A stretch of DNA of 64,000 nucleotides from Caenorhabditis remanei. Lineage: Eukaryota; Nematoda; Chromadorea; Rhabditida; Rhabditidae. The notes below the pieces were generated by a model that was not told the DNA's origin, made no database searches, and worked only from the letters and a program-made list of their open reading frames with translations. Numbering within the stretch: the first letter of the stretch is position 1; every line of letters begins with the position of its first letter. The stretch covers positions 3,658,001 through 3,722,000 of the forward strand of contig NC_071333.1 in the NCBI RefSeq assembly GCF_010183535.1, given 5' to 3'. Position numbers and translations under genes: made by a program. Shown piece by piece: positions 32,105 to 43,955 of this stretch.

Positions 32105-32275
32105 CACCGTTATGTAATCCGCCACAAATGCGCTCCCAAAAGGTCTAGTTGGTAGTGAGATTTCATGGCGGGCACCAATCCCAAAATAAGCTTTATCGTG
32201 AGCATTTTCAAATTTTTTTTAACCGTAATAGATAGAGTAACTAATTTGCTGTTCAAAAAGATATGATTGAGATAT
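32105..32275. repeat. Dispersed repeat R7, first of seven copies
   Basis: A block with CCACAAATGCGCTCCCAAAA, GGTCTAGTTGGTAGTGA and ATGGCGGGCACCAATCCC. Other copies: about 34040-34185, 40350-40505, 41945-42090, 43700-43850, 51450-51605 and 53040-53195. Copies next to the kinase end in TTATCTAGAG or a variant of it; the others end in TTACATAACGGTGAGC. Non-coding, family unknown. All seven lie in the big palindrome. Confidence 0.65.
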
Positions 32276-32461
32276 CTGGAAAGTTCAGATTGCAAAAAAA
32301 ATTGTCTGCTTCAACTTCTGTAATTAGCAAATAGGTTTTGACTTAATTTGAAAATCAGCTTGACTAATTAGCAATAAGGCTGTGATCTAATTAAAAATAG
32401 TCCCTAACCTAATTAGCAATTAAGATTTGGTTCATGACCTAATTTGAGGATTTGGGTCATA

Positions 32462-32884
32462 GCAGTGCGGAATTCCTTCCTTCGACTTCCTTCTTTCTTC
32501 TTCCGGGCTTTTTTTCACTTCCTTCTTCCCTCTTCCCACTTCCGCTTTGAAAATTTTACTTCCTTCTTCCTTCTTCCGACTTCCTGTTTAGAAAATTCAC
32601 TTCCAACTTCCCGCTTCCGGCGTTCCCTCGAAATTTTTTTGCCACGTCCGAATTCTGTGTGTAAAATTTTCACAAAGTGTTTCATTTTCGACGGAATATC
32701 GGTGGAATTTTGGTGGTTTTTGATGAAATTTCTATGAAAACAACGCCAAAGTTCGTTTTCAGTGATGACTGGAGAACAATTTCCTCAAATTTGTCATTTT
32801 CAAAATTAACTTTCACCTTCTTTCTTCCGACTTCCTTTTTCAAAAATTTACTTCCTTCTTCTTTCTTCCAACTTCCCTTTTGAA
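32462..32884 (-). mobile_element. hAT-MITE-related GA-rich block (palindrome copy A)
   Basis: It begins GTGCGGAATTCCTTCC, the inverted end of the MITE at 11.7 kb, and holds the same GGAAGAAGG-type repeat and the conserved GAAAATGACAAATTTGAGG part. The far terminus is lost and the satellite array starts instead. Mirror or partial copies are at 41436-41850, 42432-42783 and 52413-52838. Confidence 0.6.
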
Positions 32885-33450
32885 AGGTCATGACCTAATT
32901 AATTTGGGTCATGTCCTAATTTGAGGATTTGGGTCATGACCTAATTAATTTGCGTCATGACCTAATTTGAGGATTTGGGTCATGACCTCATTTGAGGATT
33001 TGGGTCATGAACTAATTAAATTGGGTCATAAACTAATTAATTTGGGTCATGTCCTAATTTGAGGATTTGGGTCATGACCTAATTAATTTGCGTCATGACC
33101 TAATTTGAGGATTTGGGTCATGACCTCATTTGAGGATTTGGGTCATGAACTAATTAAATTGGGTCATAAACTAATTAAATTGGGTCATGAACTAATTAAT
33201 TTGGGTCATGACCTAATTTGAGGATTTGGGTCATGACATAATTAAATTGGGTCATGACCTAATTAAATTGGGTCATCACCTAATTAAATTGGGTCATGAC
33301 CTAATTAATTTGGGTCATGACCTAATTTGAGGATTTGGGTAATGACCTAATTAAATTGGGTCATGACCTAATTAATTTGGGTCATGAACTAATTAATTTG
33401 GGTCATGACCTAATTTGAGGATTTGGGTCATGACCTAATTAGGATCTACA
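32885..33450 (+). repeat. GGTCATGACC satellite, array A (about 25 units)
   Basis: Units are GGGTCATGACCTAATTAATT (20-21 bp) and a longer form with TTTGAGGATTT. The core GGTCATGACC is itself a palindrome. The array sits between the GA-rich block and the kinase promoter. Confidence 0.85.
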
Positions 33451-33454
33451 AGGG

Positions 33455-33729
33455 GACCCTACAAGGATCATGCCCAATGAACTTGATGCCATGACTGTGA
33501 CCGACCCCCCGATGACCCGACCCCCCGATGACCCGACCCCCCGATGACCGGGGTCACCTCCCCCCCCTCCCCCCCCCCCTCCCATCCCGGGACATTTTTC
33601 GAAAATTCAATCATTCCCAGCTTCTGCCGTCGGCCACTTGGTGCTCGCTCCTTGGTCCTCTTGCCGATCCTTGCTCGTTGTCTTTCCACCGGCCATACGT
33701 CCGCCACCGTCCACTGCTAACTAAAAAAT
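33455..33729 (+). promoter_or_regulatory. Promoter and non-coding first exon of kinase copy A
   Basis: Three GATGACCCGACCCCCC units and a C-run are followed by GC-rich sequence (CTTCTGCCGTCGGCCACTTG) and a donor, AAAAAT/GTAAGTATT, at about 33728. The intron ends with the TTTCCAG acceptor directly before the kinase start. Equivalent regions are at 40825-41060, 43140-43390 and 51925-52140. Confidence 0.55.
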
Positions 33730-34302
33730 GTAAGTATTTTTAGAGGTTTTGGGGCGATTTTTTGAGACATCTAGGTTAGGTAGCAACGCGTGGGTTGCTG
33801 GAATCTGTAGGAAAAGTCTTTGGCTATTAAAATCTAACATTAGGTTTTTGAAAAAGTGGGTTATTGAGGCATGAAACAGTTCGCAAAAGAGGTCATATTG
33901 CAAAAATTCAGAAAAGTTGCGTTTTTTGATGCATGAAAAATGTATGTCGATGTGAGATTTTAGAAATTTCAAAAAGTGGCTGTGGTAGCTTAAGGATAGG
34001 GCTATTCAGTAAACATACTTTTTTTTGATATAACTCTAGATAACCGCCACAAATGCGCTCCCAAAAGGTCTAGTTGGTAGTGAAATTTCATGGCGGGCAC
34101 CAATCCCAAAATAAGCTTTATCGTAAGCGGTTTCAAATTTTTTTTAACCGTAATAGATAGAGTAACTAATTTGCTGTTTAATATAGTAAAACTGTTGTTC
34201 TTATAACTAGGTTGGCTAGATGTCTTCAATCGCGAAAAATGGGTATTTTTCACAGAATTCAATTTTTTTAAATTTTAATTAATTTCCAGGGAGTCGATCG
34301 AT

Positions 34303-35307
34303 ATGCCACATGGCAGAATTATTGAAAACAAGTACCTACTCGGTGACAAAATAAACACTGGAAGCTTCGCGACCGTGTTTCAGATCAAGACGATCGGTGA
34401 GAAAGAGTTCACGAAGGTCGTGAAGATTGCAAGATCAACTGAAACCAATGAAAAGTATAATAATGAAGTCCTCATTCTGAAATGTTGTCTCGGTGAAAAC
34501 TGCTTCCCACAAATCTTTGATCATTATTCGATAAAAAAATTTAAGTATATCGGTGAGTTCAAATTACTATTGCAACTCTGTAGAAACTAACTTTTTTTTC
34601 AGTCATGAGTGACTCAGGAGAAGCTGTTGCTGATATCTTGAGTAGAAACCCGAGAAAGATGTTCAGAAACTCAAATGTTCTTCGCCTGACTTCTTCTATT
34701 TTCCGAGCTCTCGATATTCTTCACCGACTTGGTTTCTATCATCGTGACATTCAGGGATATAATTTGATGATGAAATTGACGAATGGAGTGAGTTCTTGAC
34801 GTTAGAGTTCAATTAAATCAGTTTATACACTTTTCAGCATCTCGTCTTTAATTTGATTGATTTCGGAAATAGTGCAACTGAAAAGTCTTGCCTAAAATGT
34901 CACTATAACTCAACGAACACTTCTCTGAATGTCATGAAAACTAAGGTTTATGGACCAATTGATGATTACATTAGCACAGTCTATTACATGAATGTAGTTG
35001 CCGGATTTCAGCCATTCGATACAAGACACCAGACGATGATTGAGGCGAAAGAGAAATACGTAAGTTTTTTTTCTGAATATAGTAGTTTATACTCATAATA
35101 CATTTTCAGCATCTCGACCCATGTTCCCTATATGATCCAAAACAACAATGGATGGGACATGTGTTGTCGCGGCTTGTCAAGATTCAGAAGGATCAATCCA
35201 AGGACCACAAATCAGTTCGGATGATTCTGGATTCCGCCATTCCTAATTGTCATCCAACTTCACCAATCGTGTTCAAGATCATCGAGAAGAAAGTAGTTAT
35301 TGAGTAA
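34303..35307 (+). CDS. CK1-like protein kinase, copy A, 284 aa (Maverick-cargo type)
   Basis: Exons 34303-34552, 34603-34787, 34838-35059 and 35110-35307 join with introns of about 50 nt, GTGAGT or GTAAGT donors and TTTCAG acceptors. Catalytic features: Gly loop INTGSFATVF (17-26), VVKIA with Lys41, helix-C Glu near 55, YHRDIQGYN (129-137, with Asp132 and Asn137) and DFGNS (Asp153). The C-lobe is short, as in worm CK1 relatives; no signal peptide. It should phosphorylate Ser/Thr if expressed. It lies 140 bp upstream of a Maverick capsid fragment, so a Maverick-associated kinase (krma type) is my preferred assignment, from context rather than alignment. AATAAA is near 35365. All four copies are intact. 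Confidence 0.75.
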
Positions 35308-35443
35308 AGAAGAACAAGTGTAGAGACCTCCCTATCCGTATTGTATAATTGAGTGTGATTTGAATAAAGAGCAAAGCTCCAGAATAAAAAATATTTCATT
35401 TAACAAAGTCTTATAAAAACAGGAAAATACCATAGGCAAAAAA

Positions 35444-35991
35444 TTGAAATTCCAAACTGCATCAGTAATGACTCGAAATAGCATGTTCACTGACGCACTG
35501 CATCTACCAGTAAAATGCCTAGACGTATATTTTTGGGATTGGTATCTGCGGAAGCATACAATGGCTCTCAAAAAAACGTCTCCGTTCAATTTCAAACCAT
35601 ATGGCTTGAAAAATGTTCATAATGATTATTGTGGAAAGACAGTACCCGGAAGACCTTTGGAATTGGGTTTTGAAAACAAAAAGTTTATAGAGGCGTTCAT
35701 TCAAATGCAAGAAGCAATCGGCCACTCACGTAACAATTCTACCTGCAGTTCAATCAGTACTCAAATGTTCAAGGAAAAGGGTTTCACATTTTTTATGGCT
35801 TTCAGTTGAGCCCTGTTGCTCTGGATAACTCTCTATTCGAAATGGTTGTGCAAACCAATGTCAGTATTCGTCTCGTCTTTAAAGAAAAAACACCAGAAAA
35901 TAGTCTATATTGTGTTGTTGCTGCCGAGTTTGATGCCTTGATGGGTTTGGACACGCTGCGTAACGCTATACTTGACGCCACTGCACATTAA
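35444..35991 (+). pseudogene. Polinton/Maverick major capsid protein C-terminal fragment, copy A
   Basis: Two frames meet at 35806. The first has KKTSPFNFKPYGLKNVH, then TVPGRPLELGFENKKFIEAF and MQEAIG. The second has SPVALDNSLF, TNVSIRLVF and CVVAAEFDALMGLDTLRNAI. This order (SPFNF, PGRP...F, a TP/SP turn, NVRI-like, AEFD, D..RNV) is that of the C-terminal jelly roll of Polinton/Maverick capsids. The N-terminal jelly roll is absent. One base is missing in the T6 run at about 35788 in all four copies, so the decay predates amplification. An alternative is splicing (a TTTCAG lies at the join), but no donor keeps the frame. Confidence 0.7.
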
Positions 35992-35999
35992 CAACTCCA

Positions 36000-36790
36000 C
36001 CCTACTTTTTCAGTCCTGTTCTTTCTAATTTCCGTTTTTTTTGCAAATTGTAATAGTTTGAACCGAGAATAATGTCTCGAGATTGTAATTAATCAGTGTT
36101 TTTTGAAAGTGTAATAATCAAGAAATTTAAAAATGTGAAGCCTATATTTGTTTTTGATGCACAAAGCTGCTAGGGGGCAAAGGTAATTAATCAAGCTGCC
36201 GCCCTCAACGTCATTATAAATCCATCTTCATGGAACCATTCCTATGAAAATAGAGGCGCCCAACGCACTCAGAAGCGCAGAGAAAAAGCAGCTTTTTGAG
36301 GACGGTGGTAATTAATCAAGCTGGCGCTTGTTAATAAAACCGGCTTCGTCAAATGCGTTTTGGTTTTTCTGTCTAACTGTCTGCGTCTCTATTGCATGGC
36401 CACTTCTCTTGCTTTTTACTCTCGTGTCACTGCGTCTCTATTGGCGGCCACTGCTCTCTTCATCTTTTGTCTGCGTCTCCGCAGGTGCCCGCTGCTCTCG
36501 TCGAATTTGATGGGCTCTTTTCTTCTTGTGGGTTAAAAAGTCTGAAAATGGTGGGTGATTTTTTGAGGAAGGGATTTTTTCTTATTCCTGTTAAGAGGGG
36601 GCTAATTCTAATTTGGTCATTTTACCATTTTTTGGAGAAAAATGCCCGTGTCGTCTGACTGGCTGGGTTTCTCTGTCTGACTTCTTGGGGGGGGGGGTAT
36701 TATTCTTATTCATATCTACTGTGAATGGAGCAGCGCCAAGAGCACGTGGAGGATTTCGTGGAGGACGGGGGCGTTTCAACCCGTATTGAT
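36000..36790 (+). other. Non-coding spacer with TCTGCGTCTC motifs, copy A
   Basis: AATTAATCAAGCTGCCGCC recurs near 36187 and in altered form near 36310. TCTGCGTCTC at 36380 and 36470 and a close match at 36429 resemble the EOR-1-type element of worm promoters. A G9 run is at about 36688. Frames of 60-107 codons here are repeated in every copy but have no protein-like content. Mirror copies: 37770-38555, 45750-46550 and 47520-48305. Confidence 0.5.
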
Positions 36791-36959
36791 AAAATCTTCC
36801 CGTTCAATCGGTGATTGTCCCGCTTGTTCGGGGATTGTCCCGCTTGTTCTCCATTGTCCCGCTATTGTCGAACAGAGCCCGATTTCCTTCTTCTTTTCCT
36901 CTCCGAATTCTCATGCGACCCTCCGATTTTATCGTCCGTAGTATTCGCTCTTTCCATAT

Positions 36960-37106
36960 TTTATGATTCCCCATTACCAGAGGGGCGTATGGGAAAAATC
37001 AGAAAAAATAAGAGGAAAACGGCCTATAAATATCAACCCCTGTCAGTGGAAAGTATCATCATTCGACAGTTTTCTCTCTAGAGAACTTCCTGATATTCGT
37101 TTGATA
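36960..37106 (+). promoter_or_regulatory. TATA promoter and leader of the cysteine-rich peptide gene, copy 1
   Basis: TATAAATATC at 37025 lies about 80 bases before the ATG. A pyrimidine-rich TTTTCTCTCTAGAG follows. Upstream, GATTGTCCCGCTTGTTC is repeated near 36820-36850. The mirror copy is at 47197-47345. Confidence 0.55.
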
Positions 37107-37420
37107 ATGAAGATTTTCATGGTGAGTTCAGGGTGGAGCGCATTTGCATTATAATCCTATAATTCTTGTTTCAGATCCTTCTCATCGTGCTCCTCACCAT
37201 CTCCACCGTCTCCGCCTGGGCCGGCAACTCGCGACTCATCAACTGCACTGCCATCAGGCGGCCATGTGGATTCTCGTCAAAATGCATCCATGGAAGATGT
37301 TACCCTATCCCTGGACCGTCGACTGGACTCGATGGATCAACCGTCGACGGCTGTTATGCTCATGGTTGTGAGAAGCCTTATGAGTGTGTCATGGGAAAGT
37401 GTGTTTTCCGTCAAATTTGA
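37107..37420 (+). CDS. Secreted eight-cysteine peptide, copy 1, 86 aa
   Basis: Exon 1, 37107-37121, ends ATG/GTGAGT; exon 2, 37175-37420, follows TTTCAG. The joined start MKIFMILLIVLLTISTVSA is a clear signal peptide, probably cut after VSA. The mature part of about 67 residues has eight cysteines (spaced C-x6-C-x5-C-x4-C, then C-x4-C-x5-C-x4-C), basic residues and a Gly/Pro-rich middle, suggesting a compact disulphide-bonded extracellular peptide. Function unknown; defence, signalling or toxin-like roles are all open. AATAAA is at 37443. It occupies the centre of the inner palindrome, between a kinase-capsid block on each side. Confidence 0.7.
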
Positions 37421-38557
37421 TTGATTCTGACTTGATGATTGGAATAAAGATTTATGAGCATTATTACCAGTTAGTTCTCACTAGAAACGCGCCAGTTTGA
37501 AGTTTGGCTCTGATAGTCTCCAAGACAGCAGTAAAGCGGCGGTGGCACATGTCAGTACCCGCTTATTTTAACTTAAAACTGACTAGTCGCGCGTGTTCTG
37601 AAATATGTCGGGCTAATACTCACTACGACATTTCAGACAGTCCTCGACTAATTCGCTCTGTGATTTAGTTTTTTTTCTTAAAGACAAACAAGTGACAAAA
37701 AAACAAAAAATGCGAAACTTAAAGAATAGCAAGAAAACAGAAAAATAAGATTTTATCAATACGGGTTGAAACGCCCCCGTCCTCCACGAAATCCTCCACG
37801 TGCTCTTGGCGCTGCTCCATTCACAGTAGATATGAATAAGAATAATACCCCCCCCCCCCCCCAAGAAGTCAGACAGAGAAACCCAGCCAGTCAGACGACA
37901 CGGGCATTTTTCTCCAAAAAATGGTAAAATGACCAAATTAGAATTAGCCCCCTCTTAACAGGAATAAGAAAAAATCCCTTCCTCAAAAAATCACCCACCA
38001 TTTTCAGACTTTTTAACCCACAAGAAGAAAAGAGCCCATCAAATTCGACGAGAGCAGCGGGCACCTGCGGAGACGCAGACAAAAGATGAAGAGAGCAGTG
38101 GCCGCCAATAGAGACGCAGTGACACGAGAGTAAAAAGCAAGAGAAGTGGCCATGCAATAGAGACGCAGACAGTTAGACAGAAAAACCAAAACGCATTTGA
38201 CGAAGCCGGTTTTATTAACAAGCGCCAGCTTGATTAATTACCACCGTCCTCAAAAAGCTGCTTTTTCTCTGCGCTTCTGAGTGCGTTGGGCGCCTCTATT
38301 TTCATAGGAATGGTTCCATGAAGATGGATTTATAATGAAGTTGAGGGCGGCAGCTTGATTAATTACCTTTGCCCCCTAGCAGCTTTGTGCATCAAAAACA
38401 AATATAGGCTTCACATTTTTAAATTTCTTTATTATTACACTTTCAAAAAACACTGATTAATTACAATCTCGAGACATTATTCTCGGTTCAAACTATTACA
38501 ATTTGCAAAAAAAACGGAAATTAGAAAGAACAGGACTGAAAAAGTAGGGTGGAGTTG

Positions 38558-39105
38558 TTAATGTGCAGTGGCGTCAAGTATAGCGTTACGCAGCGTGTCC
38601 AAACCCATCAAGGCATCAAACTCGGCAGCAACAACACAATATAGACTATTTTCTGGTGTTTTTTCTTTAAAGACGAGACGAATACTGACATTGGTTTGCA
38701 CAACCATTTCGAATAGAGAGTTATCCAGAGCAACAGGGCTCAACTGAAAGCCATAAAAAATGTGAAACCCTTTTCCTTGAACATTTGAGTACTGATTGAA
38801 CTGCAGGTAGAATTGTTACGTGAGTGGCCGATTGCTTCTTGCATTTGAATGAACGCCTCTATAAACTTTTTGTTTTCAAAACCCAATTCCAAAGGTCTTC
38901 CGGGTACTGTCTTTCCACAATAATCATTATGAACATTTTTCAAGCCATATGGTTTGAAATTGAACGGAGACGTTTTTTTGAGAGCCATTGTATGCTTCCG
39001 CAGATACCAATCCCAAAAATATACGTCTAGGCATTTTACTGGTAGATGCAGTGCGTCAGTGAACATGCTATTTCGAGTCATTACTGATGCAGTTTGGAAT
39101 TTCAA
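38558..39105 (-). pseudogene. Maverick capsid C-terminal fragment, copy B
   Basis: Inverted copy of 35444-35991 with the same two frames, the same T6 frameshift and identical translated segments. It lies directly downstream of kinase copy B. Confidence 0.7.
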
Positions 39106-39241
39106 TTTTTTGCCTATGGTATTTTCCTGTTTTTATAAGACTTTGTTAAATGAAATATTTTTTATTCTGGAGCTTTGCTCTTTATTCAAATCACACTCAA
39201 TTATACAATACGGATAGGGAGGTCTCTACACTTGTTCTTCT

Positions 39242-40245
39242 TTACTCAATAACTACTTTCTTCTCGATGATCTTGAACACGATTGGTGAAGTTGGATGAC
39301 AATTAGGAATGGCGGAATCCAGAATCATCCGAACTGATTTGTGGTCCTTGGATTGATCCTTCTGAATCTTGACAAGCCGCGACAACACATGTCCCATCCA
39401 TTGTTGTTTTGGATCATATAGGGAACATGGGTCGAGATGCTGAAAATGTATTATGAGTATAAACTACTATATTCAGAAAAAAAACTTACGTATTTCTCTT
39501 TCGCCTCAATCATCGTCTGGTGTCTTGTATCGAATGGCTGAAATCCGGCAACTACATTCATGTAATAGACTGTGCTAATGTAATCATCAATTGGTCCATA
39601 AACCTTAGTTTTCATGACATTCAGAGAAGTGTTCCTTGAGTTATAGTGACATTTTAGGCAAGACTTTTCACTTGCACTATTTCCGAAATCAATCAAATTA
39701 AAGACGAGATGCTGAAAAGTGTATAAACTGATTTAATTGAACTCTAACGTCAAGAACTCACTCCATTCGTCAATTTCATCATCAAATTATATCCCTGAAT
39801 GTCACGATGATAGAAACCAAGTCGGTGAAGAATATCGAGAGCTCGGAAAATAGAAGAAGTCAGGCGAAGAACATTTGAGTTTCTGAACATCTTTCTCGGG
39901 TTTCTACTCAAGATATCAGCAACAGCTTCTCCTGAGTCACTCATGACTGAAAAAAAGTTAGTTTCTACAGAGTTGCAATAGTAATTTGAACTCACCGATA
40001 TACTTAAATTTTTTTATCGAATAATGATCAAAGATTTGTGGGAAGCAGTTTTCACCGAGACAACATTTCAGAATGAGGACTTCATTATTATACTTTTCAT
40101 TGGTTTCAGTTGATCTTGCAATCTTCACGACCTTCGTGAACTCTTTCTCACCAATCGTCTTGATCTGAAACACGGTCGCGAAGCTTCCAGTGTTTATTTT
40201 GTCACCGAGTAGGTACTTGTTTTCAATAATTCTGCCATGTGGCAT
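39242..40245 (-). CDS. CK1-like kinase, copy B
   Basis: Inverted copy of the 34.3-kb gene with the same four exons. Two substitutions are visible near the DFG region (ASEKSC for ATEKSC and NSRNTS for NSTNTS). Catalytic Lys, HRD and DFG are kept and the frame is open. The promoter-type region lies at 40825-41060. Confidence 0.7.
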
Positions 40246-41099
40246 ATCGATCGACTCCCTGGAAATTAATTAAAATTTAAAAAAATTGAATTCTGTGAAA
40301 AATACCCATTTTTCGCGATTGAAGACATCTAGCCAACCTAGTTATAAGAACAACAGTTTTACTATATTAAACAGCAAATTAGTTACTCTATCTATTACGG
40401 TTTAAAAAAATTTGAAACCGCTTACGATAAAGCTTATTTTGGGATTGGTGCCCGCCATGAAATTTCACTACCAACTAGACCTTTTGGGAGCGCATTTGTG
40501 GCGGTTATCTAGAGTTATATCAAAAAAAAGTATGTTTACTGAATAGCCCTATCCTTAAGCTACCAAAGCCACTTTTTGAAATTTCTAAAATCTCACATCG
40601 ACATACATTTTTCATGCATCAAAAAACGCAACTTTTCTGAATTTTTGCAATATGACCTCTTTTGCGAACTGTTTCATGCCTCAATAACCCACTTTTTCAA
40701 AAACCTAATGTTAGATTTTAATAGCCAAAGACTTTTCCTACAGATTCCAGCAACCCGCGCGTTGCTACCTAACCTAGATGTCTCAAAAAATCGCTCCAAA
40801 ATCTCTAAAAATACTTACATTTTTTAGTTAGCAGTGGACGGTGGCGGACGTATGGCCGGTGGGAAGACAACGAGCAAAGATGGGCAAGAGGACCAAGGAG
40901 CGAGCACCAAGTGGCCGACGGCAGAAGCTGGGAATGATTGAATTTTCGAAAAATGTCCCGGGATGGGAGGGGGGGGGAGGGGGGGGAGGTGACCCCGGTC
41001 ATCGGGGGGTCGGGTCACCGGGGGGTCGGGTCACCGGGGGGTCGGTCACAGTCATGGCATCAAGTTCATTGGGCATGATCCTTGTAGGGTCCCCTTGTA

Positions 41100-41435
41100 G
41101 GTCCTAATTAGGTCATGACCCAAATTAATTAGGTCATGACCCAAATTAATTAGGTCATGACCCAAATTAATTAGGTCATGACCCAAATTAATTAGGTCAT
41201 GACCCAATTTAATTAGGTCATGACCCAAATTAATTAGGGCATGACCCAAATCCTCAAATAAGGTCATGACCCAATTTAATTAGTTCATGACCCAAATCCT
41301 CAAATTAGGTCATGACCCAAATCCTCAAATTAGGTCATGACCCAAATCCTCAAATTAGGACATGACCCAAATTAATTAGGTCATGACCCAAATCCTCAAA
41401 TTAGTTCATGACCCAAATTGATTAGGTCATGACCT
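41100..41435 (-). repeat. GGTCATGACC satellite, array B (about 15 units)
   Basis: Same units as array A, inverted. Its unit order mirrors array C almost exactly, including the rare GGGCATGACC and GTTCATGACC variants. A 71-codon frame inside repeats a heptapeptide of the type INLGHDL and is not a gene. Confidence 0.85.
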
Positions 41436-41850
41436 TTCAAAAGGGAAGTTGGAAGAAAGAAGAAGGAAGTAAATTTTTGAAAAAGGAAGTCGGAAGAAAG
41501 AAGGCGGAAGTTAATTTTGAAAATGACAAATTTGAGGAAATAGTTCTCCCGTCATCACTGAAAACGAACTTTGGCGTTGTTTTCATAGAAATTTCATCAA
41601 AAACCACCAAAATTCCACCGATATTCCGTCGAAAATGAAACACTTTGTGAAAATTTTACACACAGAATTCGGAAGTGGCAAAAAAATTTCGAGGGAAAGC
41701 CGGAAGCGGGAAGTTGGAAGTGAATTTTCTAAACAGGAAGTCGGAAGAAGGAAGAAGGAAGTAAAATTTTCAAAGCGGAAGTGGGAAGAGGGAAGAAGGA
41801 AGTGAAAAAAAGCCCGGAAGAAGGAAGAAGGAAGTCGAAGGAAGGAATTC
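41436..41850 (+). mobile_element. hAT-MITE-related GA-rich block (palindrome copy B)
   Basis: Same content as 32462-32884 in inverse orientation, ending AAGGAAGGAATTCC without the terminal CAGAGCTG motif. Confidence 0.55.
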
Positions 41851-42431
41851 CATTTTCAAATCAAGTCAAAACCTATTTGCTAATTACAGAAGTTGAAGCA
41901 GACAATTTTTTTTGCAATCTGAACTTTCCAGATATCTCAATAATATCTTTTTGAACAGCAAATTAGTTACTCTATCTATTACGGTTAAAAAAAATTTGAA
42001 AATGCTTACGATAAAGCTTATTTTGGGATTGGTGCCCGCCATGAAATGTCACTACCAACTAGACCTTTTGGGAGCGCATTTGTGGCGGATTACATAACGG
42101 TGAGCGACACAATGTTTTTTAACTACATAGTATTAAAGAATTTCTAGAAAAATATATTGTAACCAGGGAAGCATCTTGATTTCCAGTTTTTAGACATCTG
42201 AAAATCTAGATTTTCACAATTTTGGTACCTAACATGGATTTTTGTTATTTGTCTTTCGCACAACAATAATCTAACAATTTAAGATTTACTCTTCATTTTC
42301 CGAGAATTAAATGAAAACTTTTTATTCTCTTCGAAGATCAGAGGAATATTTTTTAGTTGAAAAAATTAAGTTCCTTTTATTTTGCGAATGATTTCGATCA
42401 ACATTAATCGTTTTTCCGGGGGAAAATGTAG

Positions 42432-42783
42432 TTCTTCCGACTTCCTGTATAGAAATTCTCCTTCTTCCGACTTCCTGTATAGAAAATTCACTTCCGACTT
42501 CCCGCTTCCGGCGTTCCCTCGAAATTTTTTTGCCACTTCCGAATTCTGTGTGTAAAATTTTCACAAAGTGTTTCATTTTCGACGGAATATCGGTGGAATA
42601 TTGGTGGTTTTTGATGAAATTTCTATGAAAACAACGCCAAAGTTCGTTTTCAGTGATGACGGGAGAACTTCCTCAAATTTCCTCAAATTTGTCATTTTCA
42701 AAATTAACTTCCGCCTTCTTTCTTCCGACTTCCTTTTTCAAAAATTTACTTCCTTCTTCTTTCTTCCAACTTCCCTTTTGAAA
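42432..42783 (-). mobile_element. hAT-MITE-related GA-rich block (palindrome copy C), central join
   Basis: It starts abruptly at the palindrome centre: sequence up to 42431 matches the left flank of R7 (as at 31790 and 53518) and then jumps into TTCTTCCGACTTCCTG, which is itself repeated twice. This jump is the asymmetric fusion point of the two arms. Confidence 0.55.
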
Positions 42784-43115
42784 GGTCATGACCTAATCAA
42801 TTTGGGTCATGAACTAATTTGAGGATTTGGGTCATGACCTAATTAATTTGGGTCATGTCCTAATTTGAGGATTTGGGTCATGACCTAATTTGAGGATTTG
42901 GGTCATGACCTAATTTGAGGATTTGGGTCATGAACTAATTAAATTGGGTCATGACCTTATTTGAGGATTTGGGTCATGCCCTAATTAATTTGGGTCATGA
43001 CCTAATTAAATTGGGTCATGACCTAATTAATTTGGGTCATGACCTAATTAATTTGGGTCATGACCTAATTAATTTGGGTCATGACCTAATTAATTTGGGT
43101 CATGACCTAATTAGG
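42782..43115 (+). repeat. GGTCATGACC satellite, array C (about 15 units)
   Basis: Mirror of array B in unit order and number. Confidence 0.85.
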
Positions 43116-43955
43116 ACCTACAAGGGGACCCTACAAGGATCATGCCCAATGAACTTGATGCCATGACTGTGACCGACCCCCCGGTGACCCGACCCCCCGA
43201 TGACCCGACCCCCCGATGACCGGGTCACCTCCCCCCCTCCCATCCCGGGTCATTTTTCGAAAATTCAATCATTCCCAGCTTCTGCCGTCGGCCACTTGGT
43301 GCTCGCTCCTTGGTCCTCTTGCCCATCTTTGCTCGTTGTCTTCCCACCGGCCATACGTCCGCCACCGTCCACTGCTAACTAAAAAATGTAAGTATTTTTA
43401 GAGATTTTGGGGCGATTTTTTGAGACATCTAGGTTAGGTAGCAACGCGCGGGTTGCTGGAATCTGTAGGAAAAGTCTTCGGCTATGAAAAGCTAACATTA
43501 GGTTTTTGAAAAAGTTTGTTATTGAGGCATGAAACAGTTCGCAAAAGAGGTCATTTTGCAAAAATTCAGAAAAGTTGCGTTTTTTGATGCATGAAAAATG
43601 TATGTCGATGTGAGATTTTGAAAATTTTGAAAAGTGGCTTTGGTAGCTTTAGGATAGGGCTATTCAGTAAACATACTTTTTTTCTTATATAACTCTAGCT
43701 AACCGCCACAAATGCGCTCCCAAAAGGTCTAGTTGGTAGTGAAATTTCATGGCGGGCACCAATCCCAAAATAAGCTTTATCGTAAGCGTTTTCAAATTTT
43801 TTTTAACCGTAATAGACAGAGTAACTAATTTGCTGTTCAAAAAAGAATTTGTTGATCTTATAACTAAGTCAGGTGTCCCCAATCGCGAAAAATGGGTATT
43901 TTTCACAGAATTCAATTTTTTTAAATTCTAATCAATTTCCAGGGAGTCGATCGAT

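Noticed and set aside
36328..36658. Repeated Cys/Ser-rich frames of 60-107 codons downstream of the capsid fragment
   Set aside because: Identical in all copies only because the DNA is duplicated; no splice, start context or family support.
41052..41267. 71-codon frame with repeated LGHDLIN units (also 42951-43166)
   Set aside because: Translation of the 21-bp satellite; the unit length is a multiple of three, so it stays open by chance.
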